This document shows positions 7,533 through 16,314 of a stretch of 64,000 nucleotides of DNA, one piece after another. The DNA comes from Flavobacterium sp. Root901 (GTDB lineage Bacteria; Bacteroidota; Bacteroidia; Flavobacteriales; Flavobacteriaceae), in contig NZ_LMJB01000006.1 in the NCBI RefSeq assembly GCF_001429765.1, positions 62,001-126,000 of the forward strand. The letters are read 5' to 3'. The notes beneath the pieces are model-generated. The model was not told the origin of the DNA, searched no databases, and saw only the letters and a program-made list of their open reading frames with translations. The translations under genes and the position numbers were made by a program. The first letter of the stretch is position 1. Each line of letters starts with the position of its first letter.

Positions 7533-7554
7533 GATTTTTAATCCTATTTTTTTT
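7526..7554 (+). terminator. Terminator overlapping the stop of the 7029 gene
   Basis: AAAATAGGAT (7526-7535) pairs with ATCCTATTTT (7541-7550), followed by Ts. The stop codon TAG lies in the left arm. A third copy of the word AATAGGAT follows near 7570. Confidence 0.7.
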
Positions 7555-7578
7555 GACCCAATAAAATAGAATAGGATT

Positions 7579-8004
7579 ATGAAAAAGATGTTTTTGTTTT
7601 CGATTATTGTAACCGCTGTAATATCTTCATGCGGTAAAAAAGTTTCTCAGGAAAATGTAACTCCAAAAGAAATAAAAAAAGAAGCTGTTGTTGGTGCCGA
7701 TTCTGATTCTCACGGATGTAAAGCTTCTGCAGGATATACCTGGTCAACACTTAAAAAAGAATGCATTAGAGTTTTTGAAGGAACAAAATTATCGCATTAC
7801 GACGACGGTAAGACATATACAACTGCTTCTTACGTAATTTTTGAAGGAAACAAAGCCGAACTTTTTCTGGACACTCAAAAAGAATCCATCATTTTAGAAA
7901 GAAAATCGGAAGGTGATTCGTGGATAAATGGCGATTGGCAGTTGATTCCGTGGAAAGGATATGTTTTGAAAAAAGAAGGTAAGATTGTTTATACCGGAAA
8001 TTAA
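7579..8004 (+). CDS. Small lipoprotein of unknown function (141 aa)
   Basis: The N-terminus MKKMFLFSIIVTAVISSCGKK has a lipobox with Cys18 as the likely lipidated residue. The mature part contains a paired-cysteine stretch (HGCKASAGYTWSTLKKECIRVF) and a C-terminal beta-rich domain. I recall similar short lipoproteins in Flavobacterium without known roles. It is convergent with the esterase gene across the long palindrome at 8013-8078, which probably ends both transcripts. Confidence 0.82.
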   Translation: MKKMFLFSIIVTAVISSCGKKVSQENVTPKEIKKEAVVGADSDSHGCKASAGYTWSTLKKECIRVFEGTKLSHYDDGKTYTTASYVIFEGNKAELFLDTQKESIILERKSEGDSWINGDWQLIPWKGYVLKKEGKIVYTGN

Positions 8005-8012
8005 AAGTTTGC

Positions 8013-8078
8013 AGTATTCAGTCGTAGTCACAGTTTTCAGTATCGTATAACTGAAAACTGTGACTACGACTGAATACT
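8013..8078. repeat. Perfect 29-bp inverted repeat between convergent genes
   Basis: The left arm (8013-8041, starting AGTATTCAGTCGTAGTCACA) and right arm (8050-8078) match at all 29 positions around an 8-base loop. The right arm enters the esterase stop codon. Repeated CAGT words give it internal structure. It can fold as a terminator for both genes but has no T-run. Confidence 0.95.
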
Positions 8079-8721
8079 AACCAAGAAGCCAATTCTTAAA
8101 ATCAAAGAAATTTTGGGGCGCAACGCCGTGTCCAACTGGATATTCTTTGTATGTGACAGGAATATTTAATTTTTCTAAAATTGTCGGCGTTTTTCTTGCC
8201 CATTCAATTGGAATAACCTGATCTACAGTTCCGTGAGATGCAAATATTTTTAAGTTTTTAAAGTCGTTATTTTGATAACCTTCTTTGATAATTTCTTCAT
8301 TAAAATAACCGCTCATTGCTACAACGCGCTGAATTTTTTCAGGATAAGAAAGTGCGACAGAATAACTCAAAATCGAACCTTGACTAAAACCAATTAAAGT
8401 TACATTATTGGCATCAATAGGGTAATTTGCAATCAATTCATCAACAAAAGAAGCAATTGCATCTCTTGACGTTTTAGCCTGCTCATTGTCTGAAAATTTA
8501 TTCTGATCAGCATCGAAATTAATTGCATACCAGGCATAGGCACCATATTGCAAATCGTAAGGCGCTCTGGCAGAAATCACATAATAATTATCAGGAAGTT
8601 CAGACGCAAACGAAAATAAATCTGCCTCGTTACTGCCGTATCCGTGTAATAATAACAATAATGGATTTTTATCTAAAATTACTTTTGGTTCTTGTATTTT
8701 ATATTCTAAAGATAGATTCAT
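8077..8721 (-). CDS. Alpha/beta hydrolase, phospholipase/carboxylesterase family
   Basis: The product is a 214-residue serine hydrolase of the Abhydrolase_2 type. The catalytic triad is visible: nucleophile Ser113 in GFSQGS, Asp167 in HGTVDQVIP and His198 in GHGVAP. The oxyanion region is LLLHGYGSNEAD near residues 22-34. There is no signal peptide, so it is cytoplasmic. It lies downstream of the dihydroorotase-like and DUF4870-like genes, but a 96-base gap with a partial repeat separates it. Relatives hydrolyse short-chain esters or lysophospholipids; the substrate is unknown. Confidence 0.92.
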   Translation of the reverse strand: MNLSLEYKIQEPKVILDKNPLLLLLHGYGSNEADLFSFASELPDNYYVISARAPYDLQYGAYAWYAINFDADQNKFSDNEQAKTSRDAIASFVDELIANYPIDANNVTLIGFSQGSILSYSVALSYPEKIQRVVAMSGYFNEEIIKEGYQNNDFKNLKIFASHGTVDQVIPIEWARKTPTILEKLNIPVTYKEYPVGHGVAPQNFFDFKNWLLG

Positions 8722-8741
8722 TTAATTGTGAATTGTAAATT

Positions 8742-8769
8742 AGTATTCAGTCGCAGTCTTAGTTTTCAG
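8742..8769. repeat. Partial second copy of the 8013 repeat arm
   Basis: This 28-base segment (begins AGTATTCAGTCGCAGTC, ends AGTTTTCAG) matches the left arm at 8013 with only three differences. It has no inverted partner here. The two copies flank the esterase gene. Confidence 0.8.
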
Positions 8770-8817
8770 GGCGTTAAGTTGGAATTTGGAATTTTAAAAT
8801 TGAAATTTTTCAAACCT

Positions 8818-9144
8818 CTATCCAATCTTTTTAAACCATTTTTGAAATAATTCCCCAACCAGAGGTATTGGTCTCATTTGTCCCTGAATTGCATTGAAAA
8901 TACCAAAAGTCCACAGAATTGAAATACAAATCCACATTGGAAAAGTAATAAAAAAGCTGTCGAAATTACTGATAATGGCACCAAACGAAATAAAGGTTAA
9001 AGACAAGCCTAAAGCCTGACGAATGTGAAAAGATGCAAAACTGTTTTTGTTTTCAGAATTCATGCTCATGGCAATCAAAACGCCAATAATTAAAATATAA
9101 CTGGTAATCGCAATTGACTTTCCTTCTTCGACTGTATTGTTCAT
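8818..9144 (-). CDS. DUF4870-like (Tic20-like) small membrane protein
   Basis: Starting at MNNTVEEGKSIAI gives 108 residues. An upstream ATG at 9162 adds six residues but overlaps the previous gene. Three hydrophobic helices are visible: SYILIIGVLIAMS, LGLSLTFISFGAIIS and PMWICISILWTFGIFNAIQ. The loop NSFASFHIRQALG is typical of DUF4870/import-component-like proteins. It begins right at the end of the dihydroorotase-like gene, suggesting translation coupling. Function unknown. Confidence 0.8.
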   Translation of the reverse strand: MNNTVEEGKSIAITSYILIIGVLIAMSMNSENKNSFASFHIRQALGLSLTFISFGAIISNFDSFFITFPMWICISILWTFGIFNAIQGQMRPIPLVGELFQKWFKKIG

Positions 9145-9148
9145 TGTA

Positions 9149-10399
9149 TTATTTTGTAACAAGTTGATTTTGATTTAAGATTCCGTAAACTGAACCTTTT
9201 AATTCTGTTCCTAAAAAAGCAGAATTTTTAGATTTTGAAAGAATATTTTCTTTCGTAAATATTGATTTTCCTTCTGTTGTAAATAAAGTAAAATTTGCTT
9301 TGGCACCTTCCTGGATTGTATTTTCTTCAAGCCCAAAAACAGCTCTTCCAAAAGTAAGTTTCGCTACAATAGTTTCAACAGGTAAAACTGTTAGCAAAGC
9401 TCCAAAAGCACTTTCTAAACCAATAGTTCCATTTTTAGCTGTATCAAATTCCATCTTTTTAAATTCAATATCAATCGGATTGTGGTCTGAAGTAATAATG
9501 TCGATGGTATGATCGGCAATTCCGTTCAATAAAGCCTGTCTGTCAACTTCTGTTCGTAATGGAGGCGTAACTTTAAAGCGGGTATCAAAACCGTCCAGTT
9601 TTTCATCGGTTAAAACCAAATGATGTACAGAGGCACTGCAGGTTACGTTTAAACCTTTTGCTTTTGCTTCACGAATCAATTGAACTGACTTTGCTGTAGA
9701 AATTGTCGGAATATGAAGTTTTCCACCGGTATATTCCAATAAAAATAAGTTTCTGGAAATCTGCAGTTCTTCGGCTAAATTCGGGATTCCTTTTAAACCT
9801 AGTCTGGTCGAGACAATTCCTTCATTTACAACGCCATTTCCTTTAATATTTGGATCTTGAGAATAAGCAATTACCAAACCGTCAAAATCCTGTACATATT
9901 GTAATGCAATTTTAAGCAAATTGGCATTATCGATGCTTTTATTATAATCTCCAAAAGCGATTGCCCCGGATTTTTTCATGTCAAAAAGTTCTGCCATATC
10001 TTTTCCTTCACTCGCTTTTGTTAAAGCACCAATTGGAAAAATTTCTGTTGCAAAACCGTTTGCTTTATTTTTTACAAAATTTACCTGAGACTGATTATCA
10101 ATAACAGGATAAGAGTTGGGCTGGAGTGCGATTGCTGTAAAACCGCTTTTTGCCGCAGCATTTAATCCGTTTTCGATTGTTTCTCTGTCTTCATAACCCG
10201 GTTCGCCAAGCGAAACACTGCTGTCAAACCAGCCCGGAGAAACATGAAGATCGTCAAAACGTACAATTTCTGCATCGTCGTTTGGAAGTGAAATGCCAAT
10301 TTTTTCGATTAAACCATCTGCAATTAAAAGATCAACAGTCTGGTTATGAAACGGACTTTTTGAGTCGATAATTTTGGCGCTTTTGATGATTATTTTCAT
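9149..10399 (-). CDS. Dihydroorotase-like amidohydrolase lacking the HxH metal motif
   Basis: Starting at MKIIIKSAKIID gives 416 residues; the ATG at 10423 would add eight poorly supported residues. The protein follows type I dihydroorotase over its length, with GEPGYEDRETIENG (about 64-77), ASVHHLVLTDE and the late TSDHNPID. The metal-binding HxH is replaced: the site reads FDSSVSLGEPG instead of VDVHVHLREPG. It therefore resembles the non-catalytic PyrC' proteins that pair with aspartate transcarbamoylase. It may be structural or have another activity. It lies downstream of the BatA-like gene. Confidence 0.87.
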   Translation of the reverse strand: MKIIIKSAKIIDSKSPFHNQTVDLLIADGLIEKIGISLPNDDAEIVRFDDLHVSPGWFDSSVSLGEPGYEDRETIENGLNAAAKSGFTAIALQPNSYPVIDNQSQVNFVKNKANGFATEIFPIGALTKASEGKDMAELFDMKKSGAIAFGDYNKSIDNANLLKIALQYVQDFDGLVIAYSQDPNIKGNGVVNEGIVSTRLGLKGIPNLAEELQISRNLFLLEYTGGKLHIPTISTAKSVQLIREAKAKGLNVTCSASVHHLVLTDEKLDGFDTRFKVTPPLRTEVDRQALLNGIADHTIDIITSDHNPIDIEFKKMEFDTAKNGTIGLESAFGALLTVLPVETIVAKLTFGRAVFGLEENTIQEGAKANFTLFTTEGKSIFTKENILSKSKNSAFLGTELKGSVYGILNQNQLVTK

Positions 10400-10552
10400 A
10401 TTTTGGATATTTATTTTATTCAAACATTAAATGTTTTATTTCTACTATTAAGTAATTAAGTTCATGGAGAGAACCTTAATTTTCTAATATTAAAAAAGTA
10501 AGTTCATACAGGAAAAACTTAATAATCTTAATGCCTTAATGGTGAAAACAAA

Positions 10553-12481
10553 TTATTTTACAAATTTTATAATTGCCATTTCTAATGCTAAAAACAACAG
10601 TGCAAAGATAACAAACCATTTCCAAATTTGGCTGTCGGTTCGTTCAGTTTGTAACGTGTTAAAAATGGTCGAAATCGTATCGGCAGTTTTAAAATCAGAA
10701 ACTACATTGGTATTTACCTGACTCAAATCGCTTTCGGTTCTTTTATAATTAAAACTTAAATTTTCGACATTTTCCTTTTTATCAAAAATGCTGTAATTTC
10801 CAGCGGTTTCAGGAAAATCATTAAAGGTTAATTTGACTTTATTATTCAAAATCTGCTGAATTGGAATAAATGAATCTTCTGTTCCCTTTACCTCCAAAAT
10901 TGCATCTTTTGTCAATAATACATCAACAAAATAAGGTTTGTTGTTTCCTATTGTCAAAGCATTTACTCCCGTTTTTTGATTGTTTACTGCCATTTTGTAG
11001 AACAACGGAACAATTAAAGGCGATTGCTGAAAATTTGAATTTCCGCCATTTATTGGTGCTGAAAATACCGTAATTCCGGCAGTTGGATTTTGAATTGCTG
11101 TTACAAACGTACTTTGATCCTCAAAAGATAAAACAGCCGGATATGGGCTTGAGATATCAAATGAACTATTGGTTTTTGGGTATTGGAAATTCGTTATTTT
11201 ATTCTCAAAAACACCGGAAAAAAGCGGATGATCAAAATTAATTTTTGTAATTAGCTTACTTTCAGTTTTAAGGCTATTAAACTGAACTTTTCCAAAATTT
11301 CCTAAAAAGGAATTCAGGTTTGAAATCGAACTTTTTTCAGAAGGAATAACAACTAAATTTCCTCCTTTGGAAACAAATGCTTTTAATGTTGTCTGCAAAG
11401 CCTGAGGGATTTCAACTAATTCGTTTAAGATTATCGTATTCTGTTTTTCCAAACTATTATAATCCAAGGAATTGATTGCATAATTATTGTAATTGAATTC
11501 GCCCGAAGTGTAAATTCTCGCTAAAAAAATACTTTTTTCAGGTTCACCGATACTGATTACATTTGCTTTTTTGTTTTTAGAAATGCTGAAAAACAATTTA
11601 TTGTCATAAGTTAAACCATTGTCTTCAATGGAAACATAGCCGTGAAAAGCTTCTTTTGGAATGGTGAAATTAATCTTCTTTTTCTTTGTGTCAAAGTTGA
11701 TAATTATTTTGGCAATCAGTTTGTTTTGATTGTATAAAGCTGTCGAAACCGGTTTGAAATCGTCTCCGTAACCAGATAAATCGACACTTATTTCGTAGAA
11801 ATTTTCTAACGTCTGATTGATATAAACGCTGTCAATTGAAATATTGTTTTTTTGTTCGGCTTCCGGAATTATGAAATATGGTTTTTCTTCAGACTCAATA
11901 GTTGCAATATCATTTTCCTTTAACCCAACGGCATCAGAAATAATAACGATATCTTTTTTATGTGCCGTTTTGTGTGCTTTTACTTTTGCCATAATCGACG
12001 AAAGTTCAAATGGTGCTGCGCTGTATTTTAGATTTTGCAAAGAACTTTTAACCGATTTGATATCAGTATTCCAATAATTTTCTGTGTTGGTAAGTAAAGA
12101 AAACTGAGCGGTTTCCGGCGTATTTTCCAGTAATTCCTGAACGGCACGTTTTAATAATTCTCCTTTTTTGCCTTTTGCCTGCATACTAAACGAATTATCC
12201 AGAATGATATACATTTCGTTTGATGCATTTTTGCTGTCTCTGGCTTCAAAAAAAGGCTGTGCAAAAGCGATAATAGCGCAGGTAAGTAATAGAAGGCGCG
12301 TGGCCAGCAGCAATCGTTTTTTAATTTTTGAACTTTTGCGGGTCTGAATGGCGAGTTCTTTTAAGAAACGAACATTCGTAAAATAAGATGTTTTAAAACG
12401 TCGTAATTGAAATAAATGAACCAAAATTGGAACAATCAATAAAAAAAGAAAGTATAGAATTTCGGGATGTTTAAAGTGCAT
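10553..12481 (-). CDS. BatA/aerotolerance-type membrane protein with vWA-like domain
   Basis: This 642-residue protein starts with the BatA N-terminal region: a helix at about 7-25 and a second at about 58-76, with HLFQLRRFKTSYFTNVRFL between. A von Willebrand A-like domain follows, with a MIDAS-like DNSFSM at 95-100. The rest is an extracytoplasmic beta-rich part. A last helix lies near 622-640 (WFVIFALLFLALEMAIIKFV). Proteins of this kind occur with MoxR/Bat genes in Bacteroidota, but none are adjacent here. The gene leads a minus-strand run with the dihydroorotase-like gene. Confidence 0.85.
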   Translation of the reverse strand: MHFKHPEILYFLFLLIVPILVHLFQLRRFKTSYFTNVRFLKELAIQTRKSSKIKKRLLLATRLLLLTCAIIAFAQPFFEARDSKNASNEMYIILDNSFSMQAKGKKGELLKRAVQELLENTPETAQFSLLTNTENYWNTDIKSVKSSLQNLKYSAAPFELSSIMAKVKAHKTAHKKDIVIISDAVGLKENDIATIESEEKPYFIIPEAEQKNNISIDSVYINQTLENFYEISVDLSGYGDDFKPVSTALYNQNKLIAKIIINFDTKKKKINFTIPKEAFHGYVSIEDNGLTYDNKLFFSISKNKKANVISIGEPEKSIFLARIYTSGEFNYNNYAINSLDYNSLEKQNTIILNELVEIPQALQTTLKAFVSKGGNLVVIPSEKSSISNLNSFLGNFGKVQFNSLKTESKLITKINFDHPLFSGVFENKITNFQYPKTNSSFDISSPYPAVLSFEDQSTFVTAIQNPTAGITVFSAPINGGNSNFQQSPLIVPLFYKMAVNNQKTGVNALTIGNNKPYFVDVLLTKDAILEVKGTEDSFIPIQQILNNKVKLTFNDFPETAGNYSIFDKKENVENLSFNYKRTESDLSQVNTNVVSDFKTADTISTIFNTLQTERTDSQIWKWFVIFALLFLALEMAIIKFVK

Positions 12482-12737
12482 TCTGGCTTTGATTTACTTC
12501 GCTGTTATTTTTATTTTGCAAAGATGTTGGTCAAAAATACAAATTAAAAATTATTTAAACCATATAAGTTCATTTAACAGATTGTAAGTATTGTCAGAAA
12601 TAAATGAAATGGACTTAATTGACTTCTTCAACACTTAGAAATGTCTGAAAAATGTAACTTTTGTAATTTCTTTTGTAACAAAGCTGCTATTTAAAAAAGA
12701 TATTATTCCTTATTTTAGCATATTCAAAAAACAAATT

Positions 12738-13850
12738 ATGAAAAAAATATATGTAGTATTATTTTCAGCTTTGGCAGTCACAACTGCAGAAGCTCAAAAG
12801 AAATTTAACTTATTGGTTGGAACTTATACCAATACATGTCAGAGCAACGGGATTTATGTATATGAATTTGATGCAGTTTCTGGTGACTTTAAACTTAAAA
12901 ATTCTTCGGAGAATGTTGTAAGTCCGAGTTATTTATCTGTTTCGGCAGACAATAAATTTATTTATGCCGTAAACGAAAACGGGACACAAAGTGCTGTGAG
13001 CGCTTTTGGATATGATTCAAAAACTGGAAAAATTAAACCTATAAATTCTAATGCTTCTTTAGGCGCAGATCCTTGTCATTTAATAAATGATGACAAAAAT
13101 GTAATTGCTGCTAATTATTCTGGCGGAAGTATTGCTGTGTTTAAGAAAAATGCCGACGGAAGTATTACAGAAGGACAGCAATTGATTCAGCATGAAGGGA
13201 AAGGACCAAATGCGGCGCGTCAGGAAAAAGCGCATGTGCATATGGTAATGTTTTCTCCAGATAAAAAGTTTGTTTTATCGAATGATTTAGGTCTGGATAA
13301 AATTTTTATTTATAAGTATAATGCAGGCGCAGCGCATGAAATCTTAACCCTAAAAGGAAGTGTTGAGGTCAAAAAAGGAAGCGGGCCAAGACATTTAACG
13401 TTTAGTAAAGATGGCAGATTCGTGTATTTAGTTCAGGAATTAGACGGTACTTTGACCACTTTAAGTTATGATAAAAGCGGAAGTCTGAAAATAATTGCAG
13501 AAACCAGTATTTTGCCAAAAGATTTCAAGGGCGGAACTGGCGCAGCAGCGATTAAAATTTCGCCAGACGGCGCTTTTTTATATGTATCTGACCGCGTAGA
13601 TGCTAACTTGATTTCGGTTTATAAAATTCTTAAAGACGGAGCTTTAGAATTGGTGGAGCAGGTAAGTACTTTAGGAAAAGGTCCAAGAGATTTCGCAATT
13701 GACCCTACAGGGAATTATCTTTTAGTCGGACATCAATACACTAATGATATTATTATTTTTAAAAGAGACAAATCTACAGGAAAACTTACTGATACTAAAA
13801 AGAAAATCGAGTTGTGTTCTCCGGTAGGACTGGTTTTTACAAAGATTTAG
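12738..13850 (+). CDS. Secreted lactonase-type beta-propeller (6-phosphogluconolactonase family)
   Basis: The 370 residues start with a signal peptide (MKKIYVVLFSALAVTTAEAQ). The body is a seven-bladed propeller of the Lactonase/YbhE family: LLVGTYTNTCQSNGIYVYEFD near the start, KAHVHMVMFSPDKKFVL in the middle, SGPRHLTFSKDGRFVYLVQEL and GPRDFAIDPTGNYLLVGHQ later. Family members hydrolyse sugar lactones or similar compounds. Export suggests an extracytoplasmic substrate, which is not known. It is divergent from the BatA-like gene and faces the helicase gene across a repeat. Confidence 0.9.
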   Translation: MKKIYVVLFSALAVTTAEAQKKFNLLVGTYTNTCQSNGIYVYEFDAVSGDFKLKNSSENVVSPSYLSVSADNKFIYAVNENGTQSAVSAFGYDSKTGKIKPINSNASLGADPCHLINDDKNVIAANYSGGSIAVFKKNADGSITEGQQLIQHEGKGPNAARQEKAHVHMVMFSPDKKFVLSNDLGLDKIFIYKYNAGAAHEILTLKGSVEVKKGSGPRHLTFSKDGRFVYLVQELDGTLTTLSYDKSGSLKIIAETSILPKDFKGGTGAAAIKISPDGAFLYVSDRVDANLISVYKILKDGALELVEQVSTLGKGPRDFAIDPTGNYLLVGHQYTNDIIIFKRDKSTGKLTDTKKKIELCSPVGLVFTKI

Positions 13851-13857
13851 TTTTTTT

Positions 13858-13989
13858 AAGTTTCTAAGATACTGAGCTGCTAAAGCTCTAAGATAAAGGC
13901 TCAAAGATTTAAATAATTAAATCTTTGAGCCTTTATTAATATTGAAAATAAAAATTTAGCGGCTTAGAATCTTAGCCTCTTAGAAACTT
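13858..13989. repeat. CTAAG-word inverted array, copy 1 (around a terminator)
   Basis: The left arm (13858-13894: AAGTTTCTAAGATACTGAGC and on) is built of degenerate CTAAG/CTGAG words. The right arm (13955-13989, ending CTTAGCCTCTTAGAAACTT) is its approximate reverse complement. A perfect hairpin sits between them. Related arrays occur at 18588, 53890 and 60396. Confidence 0.85.
13895..13934. terminator. Terminator hairpin inside repeat copy 1
   Basis: AAAGGCTCAAAGATTTAA (13895-13912) pairs perfectly with TTAAATCTTTGAGCCTTT (13917-13934), 18 bp with a 4-base loop. It can serve both the lactonase and the helicase genes, which converge here. Confidence 0.75.
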
Positions 13990-14000
13990 TTAAAAAAAAA

Positions 14001-15353
14001 CTATTTGTCTTTGTCTTTTCTTTTTTTATCTCTGGTTTTAAGCATATTTCTATTAACAGAACCATGCGTTTTCTTTTTGGTTTTTGATGGTCCTCCAAGA
14101 TTTACTTTTTTGTTCTTTTTAGATTTTTCGTGAAATGCGCCATCACCTTCAAGTTTTACTTTTTTCATTAAAAACTTAATGGGCTGTTTGTCTTTTTCAG
14201 GTTCAATTAATTTAGATGAAATTTCTACTTCTTCAGGAAAATCAGTGATTTCAAGTTCCAGATTCATTAAAACTTCCACTTCAATTTTAGATTCTTCTTC
14301 TCTTGGAGTAACAAAGCTAATAGCGGTTCCTGTGGCATCTGCACGACCTGTACGACCAATTCTGTGCATGTATAATTCAGGTTCTTCCGGCATTTCAAAA
14401 TTGATTACATGCGAAATATCAGAAATATCAAGACCTCTCGCCATAATATCAGTTGTGATTAATCCACGAAGGTTTCCTTCCTGAAATTCTGCCATTGTAC
14501 TCAAACGATAATTTTGAGATTTATTAGAGTGAATTACCCCAAACTGACCGTCAAAATCTTCTTCAATGCGTGTATGCAGCATATCAGAGATTTTTTTATT
14601 GTTTACGAAAACCAAAACACGATCCATGGTTTCGTCTGTCTGCAGTAAATGTTTTAGAAGATTTACTTTTGTATTAAAATTTGGTACATTATATGTAACC
14701 TGCGTAATTTTTTCAAGCGGTGTTCCGGATGCTGCAAGTGTAACCTCTTCAGGAAAATCAAAATAATCGTTCAAAATATCATCCACTTCATCTGTCATTG
14801 TTGCAGAGAACAATATATTTTGACGTTTGGTTTTCATCATCGCTAAAAGCGAAGTCAGCTGAGGGCGGAAACCAAGATTCAGCATTTCGTCAAATTCGTC
14901 GATTACTAATTTTTGAGTTTCATCAAAACGAACAACAGCGTCTAAAGCTAAATCCATTGTACGTCCGGGAGTACCAACTAAAATATCTACACCTTCGTAA
15001 ACAGCTTTTTTCTGTGTATTAATATTTACGCCACCGTAAATTCCAAGGGTTTTAACCGACATGTATTTAGTCAGTTTTTCAACTTCTTCCACAACCTGAA
15101 CTACTAATTCACGGGTTGGAACAAGTACCACAATCTTTGGTGTATTGGTGTTTGTGAATTTGTAAAGTTTTAAAAGCGGTAACAAATATGCAAATGTTTT
15201 ACCGGTTCCGGTTTGTGCAATTCCCATCATATCACGTCCAGACATGATTACAGAGAAAGATTTTTCCTGAATAGGAGTTGGCGTAACAAAACCTAATTCG
15301 TCAACTGCTTTTTGTAATGATTTTGGAAGATTGAATTTTTCGAAAGTGCTCAT
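14001..15353 (-). CDS. DEAD-box RNA helicase with DEFD in motif II
   Basis: Starting at MSTFEKFNLPKSLQ gives 450 residues; an ATG two codons earlier is less likely. The Q motif TPTPIQ (about 24-29), motif I AQTGTGKT (46-53), PTREL, GTPGR, motif III SAT (183-185) and motif VI HRIGRTGR are all present. Motif II reads DEFD at 152-155 in place of DEAD, keeping both catalytic acids. A lysine-rich tail (KKNKKVNLGGPSKTKKKTH) probably binds RNA. Such helicases help ribosome assembly or RNA decay, especially in the cold. The gene stands alone. Confidence 0.93.
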   Translation of the reverse strand: MSTFEKFNLPKSLQKAVDELGFVTPTPIQEKSFSVIMSGRDMMGIAQTGTGKTFAYLLPLLKLYKFTNTNTPKIVVLVPTRELVVQVVEEVEKLTKYMSVKTLGIYGGVNINTQKKAVYEGVDILVGTPGRTMDLALDAVVRFDETQKLVIDEFDEMLNLGFRPQLTSLLAMMKTKRQNILFSATMTDEVDDILNDYFDFPEEVTLAASGTPLEKITQVTYNVPNFNTKVNLLKHLLQTDETMDRVLVFVNNKKISDMLHTRIEEDFDGQFGVIHSNKSQNYRLSTMAEFQEGNLRGLITTDIMARGLDISDISHVINFEMPEEPELYMHRIGRTGRADATGTAISFVTPREEESKIEVEVLMNLELEITDFPEEVEISSKLIEPEKDKQPIKFLMKKVKLEGDGAFHEKSKKNKKVNLGGPSKTKKKTHGSVNRNMLKTRDKKRKDKDK

Positions 15354-15370
15354 TTGCATTAAATTTTGTG

Positions 15371-15378
15371 CAAATGTA
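15371..15378 (-). promoter_or_regulatory. Candidate -7 box for the helicase gene
   Basis: CAAATGTA reads TACATTTG on the minus strand, matching TAnnTTTG, 17 bases before the start. No clear -33 box was seen, and the leader would be very short. Confidence 0.35.
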
Positions 15379-15481
15379 CGTTAAATTCATGGTTTTTTGC
15401 TGATTTTGTAATTTTAGATATTCTATCATCATTTTCATTATCATCCTGAGAGATGTTAAAGAACTTGATAATTACAGCTTT

Positions 15482-15501
15482 GACTTCAACTTCGCTCAGC
15501 C
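15482..15501 (-). repeat. Short interspersed repeat, GGCTGAGCGAAG family
   Basis: The plus strand reads GACTTCAACTTCGCTCAGCC, the reverse complement of GGCTGAGCGAAGTTGAAGTC. Related copies occur at 24702 and 63198. It lies just after the end of the TIGR02757 gene on the minus strand. Confidence 0.75.
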
Positions 15502-15520
15502 TTATAACGATTGGAGTAAC

Positions 15521-16285
15521 TTAAAATCCTTCAAAAACGCCTAACCCAAAAAGTGCAAAATCATATTTTACAGGATCTTGTGCGTCCATTTCACGAAGTT
15601 TTTTATCTAATTCTGCCAATGCTTTTGCATCGTTCTGCTTTCGCGAAAGAATGCCAAGTTTGCGCGCAACATTTCCGGAATGAACATCTAGCGGACAGGA
15701 TAATACAGCTGGAGAAATACTTTTCCAGATTCCTAAATCGACACCTTTTGCATCCTGACGGACCATCCAGCGTAAATACATGTTGATTCGTTTTGCTGCC
15801 GAATTGTTCAGCGGGTCTGAAATATGTTTTTGAGTTCGGGCTAAATGATCGATTTCGAAAAAAATCTTTTTGAATTCACTTATACTTTTCTGCAGGCTGT
15901 CTTTTTCCTGATTTTTAGCAAATACAGCTTCCAGTCCGTTGTGATTTTTGTAGATATGCTGAAGCCCTTTTATAAAACTTCCAAAATCCTTTCCGTTGAA
16001 CGTACGGTGAACAAAGGTTTCTAAATCGGCCAGATTGTCTTCTGAATGTGACATGACAAAATCATAAGGTGCATTTCCCATTAATTCCATCATTTTATGT
16101 GAATTCCGGATAATCATTTTGCGATTTCCCCACGCAATTGAAGCACTCAGAAAACCGGCAATTTCAACATCTTCTTTTTGAGAAAACAAATGCGGAATTT
16201 GTACAGGATCGCTTTCAATAAAATCCTGATTATTATATTGAATGACTTTTTCGTCAAGAAATTCTTTGAGTTCTTTTTGATTCAT
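15521..16285 (-). CDS. TIGR02757 (DUF2400) family protein
   Basis: Starting at MNQKELKEFLDEK gives 254 residues. An upstream ATG at 16366 would run into the structured repeat at 16315-16396 and is rejected. The family is recognisable from DPVQIPHLFSQKEDVEIAGFLSASIAWGNR near residues 26-55, then RWMVRQDAKGVDLGIW and CPLDVHSGNVARKLGIL. The helical layout and the LDVHSGNVARKLG part recall HhH DNA glycosylases, so a nucleic-acid role is possible but unproven. It follows the ABC ATPase gene on the same strand. Confidence 0.88.
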   Translation of the reverse strand: MNQKELKEFLDEKVIQYNNQDFIESDPVQIPHLFSQKEDVEIAGFLSASIAWGNRKMIIRNSHKMMELMGNAPYDFVMSHSEDNLADLETFVHRTFNGKDFGSFIKGLQHIYKNHNGLEAVFAKNQEKDSLQKSISEFKKIFFEIDHLARTQKHISDPLNNSAAKRINMYLRWMVRQDAKGVDLGIWKSISPAVLSCPLDVHSGNVARKLGILSRKQNDAKALAELDKKLREMDAQDPVKYDFALFGLGVFEGF

Positions 16286-16314
16286 GTTTAAAATGAAAGT
16301 TCTTTTATTCGATT

